Positions 11,465 through 24,370 of a DNA stretch of 64,000 nt are shown piece by piece. The first letter of the stretch is position 1, and every line of letters starts with the position of its first letter. A program made the position numbers and the translations under genes. The DNA comes from Alentia gelatinosa (taxonomy: Eukaryota > Annelida > Polychaeta > Phyllodocida > Polynoidae): the NCBI GenBank assembly GCA_950022655.1, contig OX465589.1:27730970-27794969 (forward strand), in the 5' to 3' direction. Under the pieces are notes generated by a model. That model did not search any database, was not told the origin of the DNA, and worked only from the letters and a program-made list of their open reading frames with translations.

Positions 11465-14224
11465 TATACTGAGCTAGAAATATCTACCCTTCCGATTATT
11501 TCTCTGTGAAGAGGTGGAATGAACGCAGAACAACATTTGTTTTGATATTTTATAGAAACCTGTCCCTCATCTATTATGGCATATGAGACAAGATTAGTCT
11601 AGAACTAGACTGGACTAGTTCCAACGCGAGTACTCGCATTAAGAAAAGGCCAAACATTTACATGTTATAGACTATCATCCCATCTAGACTGATGTATTCT
11701 AAATTCTTCAATTAAAACTTCACAAAATAATTTTTTTTTCTGTTTTCTATGTCTGACAACAAGTATGCCTCCCTCTGCCTTCAAGCTCCGCCACTGCCCG
11801 GTGTCGTATCAGGTCCATCTCTTCTATTGATCTATCCTCATTTCATGTTAATCCTCTGTTGCGAATGCTGCTTTATAACCGACTCCTGGTCCACATCTAT
11901 GTATAATATTAGAAGAAAAATCTATCAACATCTTTTGTTCAGAGGCAGGCCAGCCATTACCTCCAACAATCTTAAGGTAGGCGCCTCGTCACACATTCAA
12001 TCTTAATATTTGATCTAATGAGGCCCATGTTAGATGGGTTTTTATTGTACAAATCCCTAAATAGAGAAGTGATTAAGTCAGGGATTAATTCTCGCTTATG
12101 TCAACCTAAAATGCTTGCGATAGCTATGTCTGTGCCTCGCCACTACAACTGCACCGTATCGATAAGTGTCATTTATTTACTTCATGAAAATAACGAGAGC
12201 AAACTTCGCAAACCTCTAAAATTAAAAAAGGAGCCCAGTGCAATTATTGTTGATTCAAATTTCTTATCCAGGGATTGACTTCTAGTTTGGGTAGCGGTTA
12301 GCTTGTACATCTAAAATCTTAAGAAAGCTCGTCCGGCTACTTACCAGTGGTTGACCCGTACAAATCTCCCATCCTTGGAAAGGTTTAAGCCACGACAGTT
12401 CCACCATCTATCTTACAGGCAATCTCCGCTATCATCACTGCCGGGGGTAAAGGATGATCATCGAAGTGGAGCGAGAATCAATCAATCTGTAATAAACCAT
12501 GAGAAAAGAGACTCAGTTTATGGGGCTTTTCAGTCAATAATAAAAGTGAATTCCATCGAAGGAGACTATATTGGAATTTGCTACTTGATCAGGATACTGT
12601 TGAAATAAGCATGCGAAGGAACTCTAACCGTGCCCCTATTTCTTGGAAAGGGTGAAATGAAAGGAGTAACCTAGAATACAGGGATGATAGTTTTCTATAA
12701 TTAAAATGAAATCCTTACTTTCATTTCTAATTCATAAAATTATGTCTCTTCTATAAAACAAAGATGGTGTGAATTGAGCCTCATTCATGCAATGAGAAAG
12801 TGGTTTGAACCACCCCACACTCCCTCTGCTCGATTCCATGACCAACATTGATGTCTTTCAATTGTTCTCAGTCTCTCTAAGGCTGCAAATTCTACATGGA
12901 AATTAAACCCACTTTTTGTCTTTACCGCATCTGACAACCAAATTAATTCAAGCAAATGCCGCAACATCTAGGTGGCTTTACAGTCTACAGAGTATGGGAA
13001 GATACTGATACAAACATTCCATGACTAACTAGATGATATACTTCAATGAAGTTTGATATCGCAAAGTCAGCAAAAATCCCCATGAAAGTGATCGAAACGA
13101 TGGTAAGATCATTAGTATCTCCTAATGGCGTTAGGATATTACAGTTCTTAGTATGGTCTACAGAAAAGTAGACTAAATATATATTGATTTCTCTTAGATG
13201 AACCTGGTCGTTCATATAGTTTCTAAACACCATAGACTTAAAATGATAATGAAGAAAGCGTCCTAGACTATGTGACTTGAGAATATAGATTGTTCAACAG
13301 ATACATCTAAAGTGGTAGGCTGGCGTGTTAGATGGAGTGGAATGTATCATAACTGCACTGCCACTGTCTATTGATACGATGGATGAAACGGCCCGTGCAA
13401 AATTCATGGTAGCGTGATGGTCTGTAGGCCTATGTACCTCGTGGCCCGAAATATGTCTTGCAACGACTCATAACTAAACATCTTAGACAGTTTAAAATCA
13501 ATACCTCTCTTGCCTTTACACATTTTACGTGATCACGTGATCAACTGAACCAATGGGGGTCATCCTATGTTAAATTATTCCAATTCATTAATATTCATGA
13601 ACTTCAGGGAAGCGCCCAAGAGGCGCTAGGCCAGTCACTTGCTTGATAGTCGCAGTAGCAGCCTCGTCTACCTTCTTTACACATTTTACACTACCTACTA
13701 AATTGTTTAAGATGGTGAAAGTCCCCTTTTCTATAGAAATCATTTACAAATGTGCAGGGAATATCCATTTTGTACTTTCTGAACTTAAACGACCAGCACT
13801 TTATAAATGGGAGTGATGTGGTTGCCTGGCCTGGAGGCATCAAGGAAATACAAGACTATTTAAAGCATATAGCAACGAGATTGCCACAAGGTTTTTATAT
13901 CTTAGGTATATCAAAGTTCAAGCTATAATGCAGTGCACGCCGTGTGTCGCCTTTCACATCAAACTATATAGAAATTCTATTGATGTACAAAAGGAATAAA
14001 CATATACCGAAGTGTGTGGCTTTAAGGTCACAACAAATCAACTACTTCTCTAAAAATAAACAGCTGTTGATTGTAATATGTTTACTAGTCTTACAGGCAA
14101 TTTCACCAAATATAACTATATTAATTTTTTATATATTTTTTATATTACATAAATGTCTCTTAAGTAAGAGCTACCACTATTTATATTTCTAATGTGGACT
14201 TTTTTTTTATTATGATAACTGGCC
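11465..14224. other. No supported gene; one decayed interspersed repeat
   Basis: Non-coding. Positions 12705-12798 (includes GTGAATTGAGCCTCATTCAT) are related to 4770-4865 and 17915-17980. Frames up to about 86 codons (11749-12608) have no recognisable domain. Confidence 0.4.
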
Positions 14225-14262
14225 AACGTTTCGAGTCAGCAACGACTCTTCTTCAGGGCGGG
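14221..14262 (-). ncRNA. Hammerhead-ribozyme-like fragment
   Basis: On the minus strand the order is CUGAAGA (plus 14250-14256), a five-pair hairpin GAGUC/GACUC (14244-14248 with 14233-14237), then GAAA (14229-14232) followed by CGUUGGCC. This matches the CUGANGA - helix II - GAAA core order, with one extra A before helix II. Such motifs are known in the pseudo-LTRs of Penelope-like retroelements. No element body is visible beside it, so this would be an isolated relic. Confidence 0.35.
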
Positions 14263-14513
14263 CATACAATACAAGATTTGTATCTGAAGGATGTGCGTCG
14301 GTTTAATCAATGCGTATTCCATTGCTTGCTTTTCAAGAGCAGATAGTGAAAACTATGTTCTGATAGAGCAAAACTTGTTAGAATATAATAGACACCTTCC
14401 AGATCAACTGGCTGGTTGGTTTAACAAACAATCCGATTCCATTTCCAATGTATTGTGGACTTGGATAAAAGTTGATGGTTAGAATTCCAATTGAAGGTTA
14501 CACAATATTACAT

Positions 14514-14800
14514 TCATCTCACCCCTGGAATAAATGTCCATGGGCTTAACATTGGGAACTCGTTCTCCATGCCCCTACAAGTATTGCAGTCCGTTCTCCA
14601 TGGTCTATATCCTGTGTGTTGTCCATTCTTTTAGTGTGTACAGGGGGATATAAATACAGAAAACAACTCGTTTTGGTCAAAGAAGTTGTTCTCCAACTCG
14701 TTTGAATGCTATGTGATATTCACTCGGCTGTCACGTCGTTCATATCACACCGCATCAAACTCGTGGCGAACGACGACTTTGGACACAACTTGTTGGTTTC
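14514..14800. mobile_element. Composite palindromic MITE (M family, copy 4)
   Basis: Starts with ATCTCACCCCTGGAATAAAT followed by CCATGGGCTTAACATTGGG (14538-14556), as in the copies at 32.8 and 50.0 kb. The second half is a foldback with arms around CAACTCGTTTGAATGC and its inverse and a tip beginning CACTCGGCTGTCACG (from 14721). Non-coding. Confidence 0.5.
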
Positions 14801-15503
14801 TTCTTTAGTCTTTAGGTATCTAGATTATGGCGTTATATGGACGGTAAAGAGGGTCTGGTGGAGCTCGCCTCATTGCTTTCCCAAACGCTGTGCCGGTATA
14901 CGGCATATATCCTATGATCCATGGGGGCTGCCATGACGCCCCCGACTCGGTGTTCTTCACTAAAGGAGGTGAAAAAGTATGTGTTCTTCACCAAAGGAGG
15001 TGGAAAAGAAGTGAGTAATAATTGGGAAATGTCACAACTTTAGCCTTGCTCACATATCTATATAAAGTGTTCCATATGGATAATATCATGTCTTAGGTTT
15101 AGTTATTATGTCATCCTACTTTGGGATGGGTGTAGAGAGTCAAGGGAACCATGGTAAAATATTGAAAGGCAGTTGAATTTTGTAAGAACAAAGAGCCAGA
15201 ATACAGGTTTGTCCCCCAACCACCTAGTGACTGCTTCGTGAACTAACAATGGCTCTGTCCCCTATAGGATGTACATCGAGTACGCCTACTTCGGGCATGC
15301 TCTTCACTGCTTCCGTCACAGCTTAGCATTGATTTAGGCTCCCACACGGAGGTAGACTCCGTCTAGCCACCCGGAAGTAGCAGGAGAACGAGTATGCGCA
15401 TGTCACTAGTGCCTAACGTCTCGTGCCAGACGAGACATGAAGAGCAGGGCGATAGGCAGGACTGAGGGGAGGCTCTGACTGCATCTAAAACCTCGTACCT
15501 AAC
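14801..15503. repeat. Non-coding DNA with one 31-bp tandem duplication
   Basis: 14950-14980 and 14981-15010 are near-identical units (GTGTTCTTCACYAAAGGAGG-). Nothing else is recognised. Confidence 0.6.
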
Positions 15504-15505
15504 TA

Positions 15506-15887
15506 CAGTAAAACCCCTCTTAAGGGGACACCCTCCGTTCCGGGCCGGGTGACCCCTTAAGCGGGGTTTTCAGTCTGTCAATGGTTATACAATACCTACA
15601 TAAATGAAGGAAACGATGGTATTAGGTTAAAAGGTTTATCAATAACAAATAAATAAGCAAATAAATATAAATCATATAATATAAATGAATATAAATGTAC
15701 AAAAAAATAAATAATAGAGGTTGAAGGTGGATATGTCTTCCTTGTGAAATTCGCTCCTTTTTATACCCCTGGTCAATGCCCCTCCCCCTCCCCCCGTAAC
15801 TCCTGATAGAAATCAGCAGGCCTATAAGGGACTCACCGTGAGCCGCCCAGAGCCGCAACGGGGTGTCCCGGAAGAGGGGTTTTACTG
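15506..15887. mobile_element. pogo/Tigger-type MITE
   Basis: 382 bp with terminal inverted repeats CAGTAAAACCCCTCTT and flanking TA duplications (15504-15505, 15888-15889). CAGT-AAACC--TCTTAA ends plus TA duplication are typical of pogo/Tigger elements of the Tc1/mariner superfamily. Just inside is CCTCCGTTCCGGGCC, found again inverted at about 52056-52070. The core is an A/T-rich AATAAATAT-type stretch. No transposase ORF. Confidence 0.8.
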
Positions 15888-15889
15888 TA

Positions 15890-18667
15890 GTAGACCACTG
15901 GAGGTGGAGGATTTAGGAATATCTGCGCCTGCAGGCTGTAACATGTTCCTGCGTATTTCGATAGCCGCAACAGAGTGCGTTGACGTAGAGTCGTTATCTT
16001 TTTGCAGGGTAATGTATGGCATGTGTCAAGTTAGATGTATCGGGTGGACACTAATCTAATTCCCATAAAACAATGGTGTTTTGCGTTGGTACCATCAATT
16101 TATGGCAGGCCCTGTCACTATTTATCCTCCAATACTACCCCTTGCTAGTGTTGGTCCGGTTTTCAGAGTGTTATATGAAGCGTATAGTGAACTCTACACG
16201 TATGTAAAAGAATGTTTTTGTCAGAGGAACAATACTCCAGGGAGATGTTTTATAGTAGTCACCATTTTTTCTTTGCATAGTCGAATTATCATACCTACGC
16301 ATGTATGGCACAGGCATATCCAAATGGGTCTTAGACCATCAGTGATCGTTTCAGCTCAACAGGTCTATGCAACACCTTGTCTGTGAAACACCTCCCAGGA
16401 CTTGGCGATCTTTATCCAAGAGGTCAATAAGTTTTAATCGAAATTATTTGTATTGATCTTTTGGAAGCTGAAAAACTCCAATGTTCAAGTTTTGATGAAT
16501 AACAAAATGATTTGTGAACAGAAACTCAACAATTGAGTTTTACAATCAAGTTAGCAGTGTTTTTATCCAAATTAATTGCATCTACTAGAGATAGACCGTC
16601 TCCCTTGCCATCACTCAGAGAAAATAAAAAGCCCAGGGAAGTACTCAATCAAATAAATTGTATAATAATCACCCACTGAGGACATTGACCTTTTGCAAAT
16701 CCTTGAATAATACTTGATTAAAGAAAAGCTTAGCCGATTGAACGATACCTTGCCAACAACGAACCTTTTCATCTAATCGAAGTATCAGTGAGACTAAAAC
16801 CAGACACCTCTTGAATGGCAAGAGCAGAGGTAGCATGTCTGTATATAGGCCATTCCCAGCGTAGTGACTGAGGCAAGGGTGCCTGTTGCACCAATGCTAG
16901 GTGGACCTTACTGCAATCTTGTTAGGCAACACAACAAAACACCTTAATATAGAAAATACATGTAATTGTTTTATGAATTTTTACACTGTCTAAACGCTTT
17001 TTACATCATTAGCGGGCCCTGCGCCGGTACCCTCCCCCTCTTTTTTGCCAAGTTAGCAGTGTTTTTATCCAATATAATTTTACAAATAAAATAGACACGT
17101 TGGAGTTGAAACCACTCATTTCTATGGTCAATAGTGAATGTTTGTACAACATGTATCTATCTTTCAAATAAAATAGGATACATCAAACTTTACCCGTAGA
17201 CTACCATACCAGTAATGCCTATGCTTTTATTATATAGAAATTGTCAAACTCAGTGACACGTAATTACTAGTCTATTTTTCACGGGTTGCCTCTCGTTTAG
17301 ACCTGAAGCTGTATAGAATAAGCAGTCTTTTTATTCATGTTAAATGGCTTTCAGATATCCATACTCGTAACCGTGATGCTAAACAAAGATGTTTAGTTTA
17401 TAATTCATGTAACTTAATTAACCTGTCAGGTGATTATTCGCTATTGACAGATGCACACCAGTCAAATAATTCCTCTTTTTCCAGGTACCCCCGAACCCCC
17501 GCCGGTACCATATATTCCCATGTCGTGGTTATATTTTCCAGCCGGAAAGGTCCAATTAGCCTGGTTGGGGAGAGTGTGAGGGGAGACCTGACTCCCCGTG
17601 CTACTCAGCTCTCGTCAGTCGAGGCTCAAAAACAGCCGAGTCGGCGCTTTTCGATGGATCTTCTCGTCTAGTCCACCTTCCCCCACATCCGATCCAAGAG
17701 GTATGCGCTTGAGCTGCTCTAATGACACTATCTTGTATTATCGCCCGGCTAGGTGACCTCCTCGTGGTGAGGACCGCTAAGTAGCAGGGCTCCCACACCG
17801 GCGTTTCGCTGTGGTGGTTCACAGAGATAATGTTTGTACTGAGCTGAAACGTTTACATCGGTTGCTAGCTTAGGCAATGGCGGCAACTTATATAGACCTC
17901 TAATATAATCCAGAAATTGGAGCTTTTCATTTTTCCAACAAAGATAATCAAATTGAGCCTCATTCACGCCAATAGAATATATAATATTTCAAATGGATAT
18001 ATTTATTCACCTAGGGCAATATGTTCATTGGGTTAAGTTTAACCCGGGGATAAATTATCCAAAATGAGAAGTGTACCTTACAAAACAATCTGGAAACGGT
18101 CAATGAATAATTGACAATTACCCTAACTTTGATTTAGTCATAGCGATCATCCTGGGCCCTCCTTGGTAAATCCTACTCTATCCGTGAGATTCCCCCCCCC
18201 CCCCCATAAAACCCAATCCTAACACCTTGTAAAGTTCCTAGGCTTATACTATTAGTAGTTCTGCTCCTAGCGGTCTATATACGTAGAATAAAGGTTTGAA
18301 GTCAACGCATAGATGTTGTAGGTTCAGAATCCAGGTAAGACTGAATGGTTTTACTTGGGTACGGATTTCTTATATACAGTAGAAGCGCCTTTGTCTCTAG
18401 GTGGGGACGCTTATACGGGCCGCCGTGTTAGGCGCCAAGTAGCGTCACCTTTGTACCTGCGAGCGCGCCCGCATCTCCAGGAAGTTGGGTTAACAAACAA
18501 CCGCCGGACTAAGCCGGGTTCAAAGCGAGGATTATATTTAACTACAGGAAGGAATAATTCAGAATAGATTTACTATATATCATAATGCTGCTTTTCTTAT
18601 TAAAATCACCCAAAATATATAAATAACGACTGCAGATCTTTACAACCTGTTTGCGGCCAAACAGCTG
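15890..18667. other. Non-coding DNA with a 24-bp direct repeat
   Basis: CAAGTTAGCAGTGTTTTTAT-CCAA is exact at 16547-16570 and 17049-17072. A decayed repeat copy lies at 17915-17980 (AAATTGAGCCTCATTCACG). A C-run is at about 18191-18205. No supported gene; frames of 60-100 codons here have no domain. Confidence 0.45.
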
Positions 18668-18950
18668 TAGGTACTACCCTTTATCCTTCCCCTAATATAA
18701 AATCCCATAGGCTTAACATTGGGTTTCCGTATGCCACGCTGACTGGCATACAGAGTTTTATATGCCACTAGTGGCATACAGCATTATTATCACGTAATAT
18801 TCCAAAATCGAGGAGATAGGGTAGGATAAAATCAAAACCTGATTCGTTCTAATCTTGGCCACCGAATTCCACTTCTGAAGTTTTGGCTCCGGACTTCACT
18901 CGGCTTCGCCTCATGAAGTCACTTTGCCAAACTCCAGTCGTGGAATACGG
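18668..18950. mobile_element. Composite palindromic MITE (M family, copy 2)
   Basis: The first unit starts TACCCTTTATCCTTCCCC, carries CCCATAGGCTTAACATTGGG (about 18704-18723) and closes with GGGTAGGATAAAATC near 18836. Inside it, three ATGCCA/TGGCAT motifs form a small inverted array. The second unit is a foldback (18868-18947) with tip CACTCGGCTTCGCCTCATGA (18897-18916), close to the tips at 50206-50225 and 43822-43841. Confidence 0.6.
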
Positions 18951-19976
18951 TGGACAAGACTAAACCTCATCCAGTTTTACGATAAAGCCAATGGCCGGAT
19001 ACGATGTACGGCCACTGGCCACACTTACATGTGTAGGCACACAGTGAGCTGCCGCAGGTCCGACTTGATCTACTCTGCCCATAGAGTGCACCCAATGTGG
19101 AGTGCAGTGTGTTTGGCAAACCAAAATGAAACTAGAGAGCGCCTTGTACAACGGTTTGGGAATATAAAAAGGGCCAAAATAGGGATCAGTTAGGTGGCCA
19201 GACACATCAAATCGGATGAACACCAGAAGGAAAATGATGTGACTTTTCATATCCTAGACATTGTCCTCATCCACCCGGACTAAGGCAAAGCCAGATACTT
19301 GAATTAATTTGAATTCAAACGGATCCACAGACTCCACACAAATGCCCGCCTTAGGGCTTAATGAGAGAGATCCTCTGAAATCATTAAGTTTCCATATTGT
19401 CTCAGTCTCTATGAGGCAGTAAATTCCACATGAGCAATATGTGCACCTTTTTTCATGACTCGAAGTGACGTCCCTCATCATGTGATGCTCTATTCCTTCT
19501 CCATTGATTAATCGCATGAGGCAAAGGAGGGAGCGAAATTCGGCCATCCAAGTATAGGAATGGTGACATTATGGTATCTACATTCCATGAGGGTATCTGG
19601 ACTCTCTGAGGGCCAGGCTGCGGTAGCGGCGTCTTGGGGCCACCACCTTGTGGATATATTTGGAAGTAACCCAAGTGCGACGGTCCGCTTCGGGTTTATG
19701 TGTGAAAAAAGGTGGGTCTGGCCATTAGGGTCACCCCTGCATGAGGATAAACAATATATTCAGATGTTTTTATCTATCATACTATGATCTCATTTGGTTA
19801 TAATTAACTATCTTTTGGGCATTTGGCTATATATAATCTGATGTTATTATTATCCCACCGACGAGGTTGGACTGCTTTGCCCCGCTGTGTAAATCTCTCA
19901 GTATATATAAGAACCATTTCTGTGAAAACATATACTCCAAAATAGCAAACGTACAAGTAGGCTGAGTACTCGGACA
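18951..19976. other. No recognisable feature
   Basis: Non-coding DNA; frames here (up to 97 codons, both strands, overlapping) show no domain. Confidence 0.4.
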
Positions 19977-19978
19977 TA

Positions 19979-21079
19979 TGGTCAATTCACCCAGATCGTG
20001 ATCGATGGCCCACGTACGGTGACCAAAAATTCAAAGGGCCGTTTTCATATCTAAATATCGTTTTATAGAATCAGAAATGATATTAGAGTATGTAGAAGTG
20101 AAAGATCTAGCAGGGGAACCCCACTTTCATGTATCTATATCTTGAAAAAAAATTGATAGACCCCTAAAATAGGCATTTTTAGCTCAAAATTCATAGGTGG
20201 AACCTATACAACCAGATTTTGAAGACCTCTTGTAAATATATAACTATAAATGTTAACTTGTTCTGAATGTGTGATTCCCACAAATGTGTTACAGAACATA
20301 TAAAGCATAATGTATGTTTGAATTCGGAAATATATATGTAGTCTAGGTGTAAAAAATCAGCGGTGAAGGCCATGTCACCGTACGTGGGCAAGCCACATAA
20401 CAAGGTAAAAAAATCATAGAAAAATAATCTGCAGGGTACTTTTCAACCCTCCAAATAAAGGCGGCATATAGACATGTTTTATAGCATATGTAGTGTAAAA
20501 GTTTATCCCTCCATCAAGTCTACCACGGCTCAATGAACATGGGTGGTGATATTTTGGTGGTCACCGTACGTGGGCAGAAATCATTAGGTTTTTGTTATGT
20601 AAGAGAGAAGATTTACAGTATTAGTGAATGATATTTTGCAAATTAAAAGAGTATTACAAGAGCATTCAAAGCTGCAATTTACAAGGACTTCGGACAAGTT
20701 ATTGCTAAAAATTTAACCAGTGTTTTGGTCACCGTACATGGGCATTGTATTCTGAATAGTATTAATCAATACTAATTTACTCAATATGATTAGAATTTCA
20801 TTTTCTGATAATGAAAATCTGATTCTGCTGATAAATAACAATCAATGTTTCCCCGAAGGCCTTGTTAAACCCACATGACCACGTACTGTGACATAAGGAT
20901 TATAAGGTTAAATTCATTCAGCTAAAAAATTATTTCCAATAAAGATTAGTGTTCCCAACATTTACCCCTATAAGGTATTGTCTTCTACTATATATTTCCA
21001 CATTTTTATAAAGATCTAACTAGTTTGAAATTTTGGTCACCGTACGTGGGCATCGATCACGATCTGGGAGAATTGACCA
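19979..21079. mobile_element. 1.1-kb element G with ~55-bp terminal inverted repeats
   Basis: Left end TGGTCAATTCACCCAGATCG (from 19979) and the inverted right end (to 21079) pair over about 55 bp with few mismatches. A flanking TA at both ends (or ATAT) would be the target duplication. The inverted repeat includes CCCACGTACGGTGACCAAAA. The same motif, as GGTCACCGTACGTGGGCA or near variants, recurs internally at about 20374, 20560, 20729 and (inverted, diverged) 20873. No transposase frame. TA duplication would fit Tc1/mariner-like mobilisation. Confidence 0.75.
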
Positions 21080-21081
21080 TA

Positions 21082-22480
21082 TATGAGGGAATCTTCTGTA
21101 TACAAGGACTCTATACTTGTCAATCACTACTTAGATTCGTGGTGAGAGATATCCATGATTCTCAAAGTCTCCTCTCTGTGACGGTTTATCTAAAACTAAA
21201 TATCCACATCTATATAATGAATAATAGAAAGACTAATTAGCTCATTTATATCATCACTCCTTATCAATAAATCTTTATAAATATATACACTTTATACCAC
21301 CTGAACATCCGACCAGTGCAGGAGTCATACCTGCTCCGTGGTTTCCCTTAACTTTGTACATCTGTTATTATATGGCCCTGTTATTATATGGACTTACTGC
21401 CTGCACGTGATATTATATAGATAATAATATAGCTGAGATGAAATGAAAGATGTCTCAGCAAAGATTTCTGAGTTAGAATCAGGTTCATAACCATAGATGC
21501 TATCAGCAGAACAAGGTCTTAAGCCCTTGGAAGCTTTCAATTCACCACCAATATATTCATGCAAAATGAGATTCAATTGAGTCTGAACTCAAAAATGTCA
21601 ACAGCCTCTCAATTGCAATACTCTATGCCAGCGTTTGATGTCAACTTTTCTAGTGACGTATTAAATCTGACATGAGACGAAGCGTTTTCATCATCGAAGG
21701 TATTACGACATGTGGACGAAAATAATGTTGAAAAAATAAACGCCTTGATTGAACTGTCAAAGCTAAATCGCAATATCAGGAGAAGGATAAATGTGATGCA
21801 GGGGAAAGAGATATCTACTCTGGTTGGGCGCTTACCTGTACATGTTCACTGAGATGACATGAGCGACGGCCGTTGGAGCGGCAATTCCGCTTGATATATG
21901 GAAAACGTATCTCAAATTAACCAATCGGGTTGCACATGCTAGACAGGCTGTCGGCTTTATTAGAAGCGATCTGTCATCCTCCCTACCGACCGGACGTGAC
22001 GTAGCCACTGTGCTGTTACGCATGCACACCCTCGGTCATGGTCGATGATAGGTATATATGGCGTTCAAGTGAATCGTTCCACTTGTAGGATGGCGTAATT
22101 GGTAATCTAAGATCGGTTCAGGGCTGTCACCTTTTCTCTGGTTTTTTTCTTTTTTTCTTGATTCTTTTTATATACTGGAGTATCCAGCTAGGGTTTGAGT
22201 ACCCTGTTTTCAGTGGGCTCCAGTGGTCATGGTGGGTTTTATAGTTTCTATGCTATAAGTTGAACAAGCTTATAACAGGCTTAACGTGTACCCAAGGTAT
22301 TTTAATGCCAGCAGGGGATACGTGTACACCTGGGGAGAACGATGGAGGTTTTTTTATCAGACAGAGATATTGGCGGAAAATTTTAATCTAACTTTGGGTT
22401 CTTGAGTGAAAAAATTCTTTCTTCAAATTGTTGGGCTCCCCTTCCCCTTGGGGGTGTGTTGAGGCCAATTAATTTTCGGA
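21082..22480. other. No recognisable feature
   Basis: AT-rich non-coding DNA. Nothing supported. Confidence 0.4.
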
Positions 22481-22520
22481 TTTTTTTTTTTTTTTTGTGG
22501 GGGGGGGGGGGGGGGGGGTT
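22481..22520. repeat. Homopolymer T then G run
   Basis: About 15 T, then GTG and some 18-19 consecutive G. Length is likely variable and error-prone. Confidence 0.9.
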
Positions 22521-23574
22521 CTTTGCTGATGCGCAGAGATCTAAGTCGACAGATTGTAGAATTCGGCATCCCGGTTCACAGACAATCCTTGTGAGTCTTC
22601 TCTAGCGATGAGGCGCCGGTAAACAGTAGACGTGGTTAGCTTTATAGCGGCACACCTACATTCATTACTGGTAACCTGTCATCACTCAACATGCGCCACC
22701 ACGAGAGGAAACGGTTAAGAGGAGAAGTGGGACTAATTAGTCCACAACTGAAAAACAGCATGCTCTTCCCTCAGACCCACACTCCCACTTGTCAGCGTCT
22801 CTCTCTGTAATCACGTGATCCTGGTGATGGATCACAGCGTTCCTCCAGGTGGCGCCGCCTAGCGATGCAGCAATTGGAAATGAGAAGTGAGAAAATGAGA
22901 GGAAAAAAACTACCCGAAAAAGCATGAGATGGCGCTAGTAATTCAACTTGGAGATTACTCGGGGAGAACGAATGGCCGACATACAGGACATGACTCACAT
23001 TGCAGTATATAAACATGCAACAGGCGTGTTATCACTAGCGATCTAGATCTGAGCAACAACTACAGCCGGAAACACCAGATGACACTCAGGGGTTTATGTG
23101 TTCGTGCTAACTTCTTGCAAAAGGCCATGGTCACGCATTTCACGAGAGGTGACACAAGCAATTGAAACTCCTCCTAAAATGTAGAGCCTACTCTTATCAG
23201 AGATATGATGGAATACCGGAACTACTAGTTTAATCTTAGTAGGTAGAAATTGTTCGTTTCCATGGGGTCAACGTGTAACTCGGTGGTTGGAATTTTTTTT
23301 TCGTGGTTGCAACGCGGTGGGAAAAGTATACTTCCGCTAGGCCCCGTTCATCAACACACACTAGTTTTAATCTATTATCTCAGTCTATGCTACGAAATTA
23401 TCACATGCAAGGTTAACCCATATAAAGAATACAGAGTCAATATAGACTCTAGACAGCTATAAAATACAGTCTAGACTCCATGCAAATCAGTTATCAGTGC
23501 AGTTTCTCCAGTAACGTTCACAGTCCATGAGAAGGAGTGATCAGATCAGTCGGGAGTAGCCAAGAGCAGCTCGA
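22521..23574. other. No recognisable feature
   Basis: Non-coding; no ORF, repeat or RNA recognised. Confidence 0.4.
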
Positions 23575-23577
23575 GCT

Positions 23578-23622
23578 TTATCCTACCCCTCATATAAATC
23601 TCCATAGACTTAACATGGTGTA
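23578..23622. mobile_element. M-family MITE fragment
   Basis: TTTATCCTACCCCTCATATA followed by CTCCATAGACTTAACATGG. The inverse of this block occurs at 43995-44030 beside a K-family palindrome, so the two families share modules. Only one end is found here. Confidence 0.4.
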
Positions 23623-23827
23623 AAGATCTGCTGTCGTTATTAATTGATTTAGGTATTTTAAGAGTTGGGAAATCAGCATTGATATTAATAATACATATAT
23701 TGGAGAAATTCTAAAAGACGCCCCTAACCAAGATGGCCGCCATTGGCCCGTATCTACCCCTTCCTTCAGTTTAGGACGTTTCATCATGTCCAGGCTTTGG
23801 ACCCGGTAGTTTATTACGTAACAACTC

Positions 23828-24060
23828 CCTCCTGGAGAGCGGGGTTGGGGTTGGGAAGAGGCTCAGAGACACGTACACGTATCATAAGAGAAACGCTGAC
23901 GTGGTCTCTTCCCCTACCAACACGTCGCCTCCTCTCCAGGCGCCACGTCCGTGTTAATTAATTAATATGCAAATGATTGAACCTATATAACGCTGTGAAT
24001 TCAATAAACGATGTCAGATCCTGTCCGGTTCTCGTCTCTACAACACTTATGCGTTGACTC
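23828..24060 (+). other. Imperfect inverted repeat followed by TATA and AATAAA signals
   Basis: CTCCTGGAGAG-GGGTTGGG (about 23831) pairs imperfectly with the stretch to CTCCTCTCCAGG (23931-23942). Downstream are CCTATATAACG (about 23982) and AATAAA (about 24003). This order is seen in LTRs of animal retrotransposons, but no partner LTR or coding region is present. A solo LTR is possible, not shown. Confidence 0.2.
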
Positions 24061-24160
24061 AGCCTTACTAACGTATAATAACTGCTGGGGACCAGAATTA
24101 CTATGGAAGCCTATCATAGTGGGTTAGAGACCTGAACTTCTACAATGGTATGACTGTATT

Positions 24161-24370
24161 CCACGGTTATGCCATAAAATAGTTATATGCCATGCTTAAC
24201 ATACGAAGCTAAAACCAAGTGACAGGGTAGTGTAAAATCTAAACATCTCAGTTTCATATAATTGTTTACAGGGCGTTCGTTTTCTTCTACTACAGATATC
24301 ACTCACTTGTGATGTCATTTAGCGAAGACAATTCACGCCATATGAACAATCATGAGATTTCGTGACGTTT
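24161..24370. mobile_element. Palindromic MITE, K family copy 1
   Basis: About 210 bp that align, in inverted orientation, with 43761-43982. Shared blocks include TATGCCATAAAATA, GTGACAGGGTA, AAAATCTAAACATC, TTTCATATAATTGTTTAC and GATATCACTCA. The region from 24253 to 24370 is itself a foldback. The tip is partly deleted compared with the other copy. Confidence 0.7.

Noticed and set aside
22481..22520. G/T homopolymer as a G-quadruplex regulator
   Set aside because: A long single G-run next to a T-run is more likely low-complexity sequence or a sequencing/assembly artefact.
23828..24110. Solo LTR
   Set aside because: TATA and AATAAA signals are in the right order, but no second LTR, no TG...CA termini and no target duplication could be defined.
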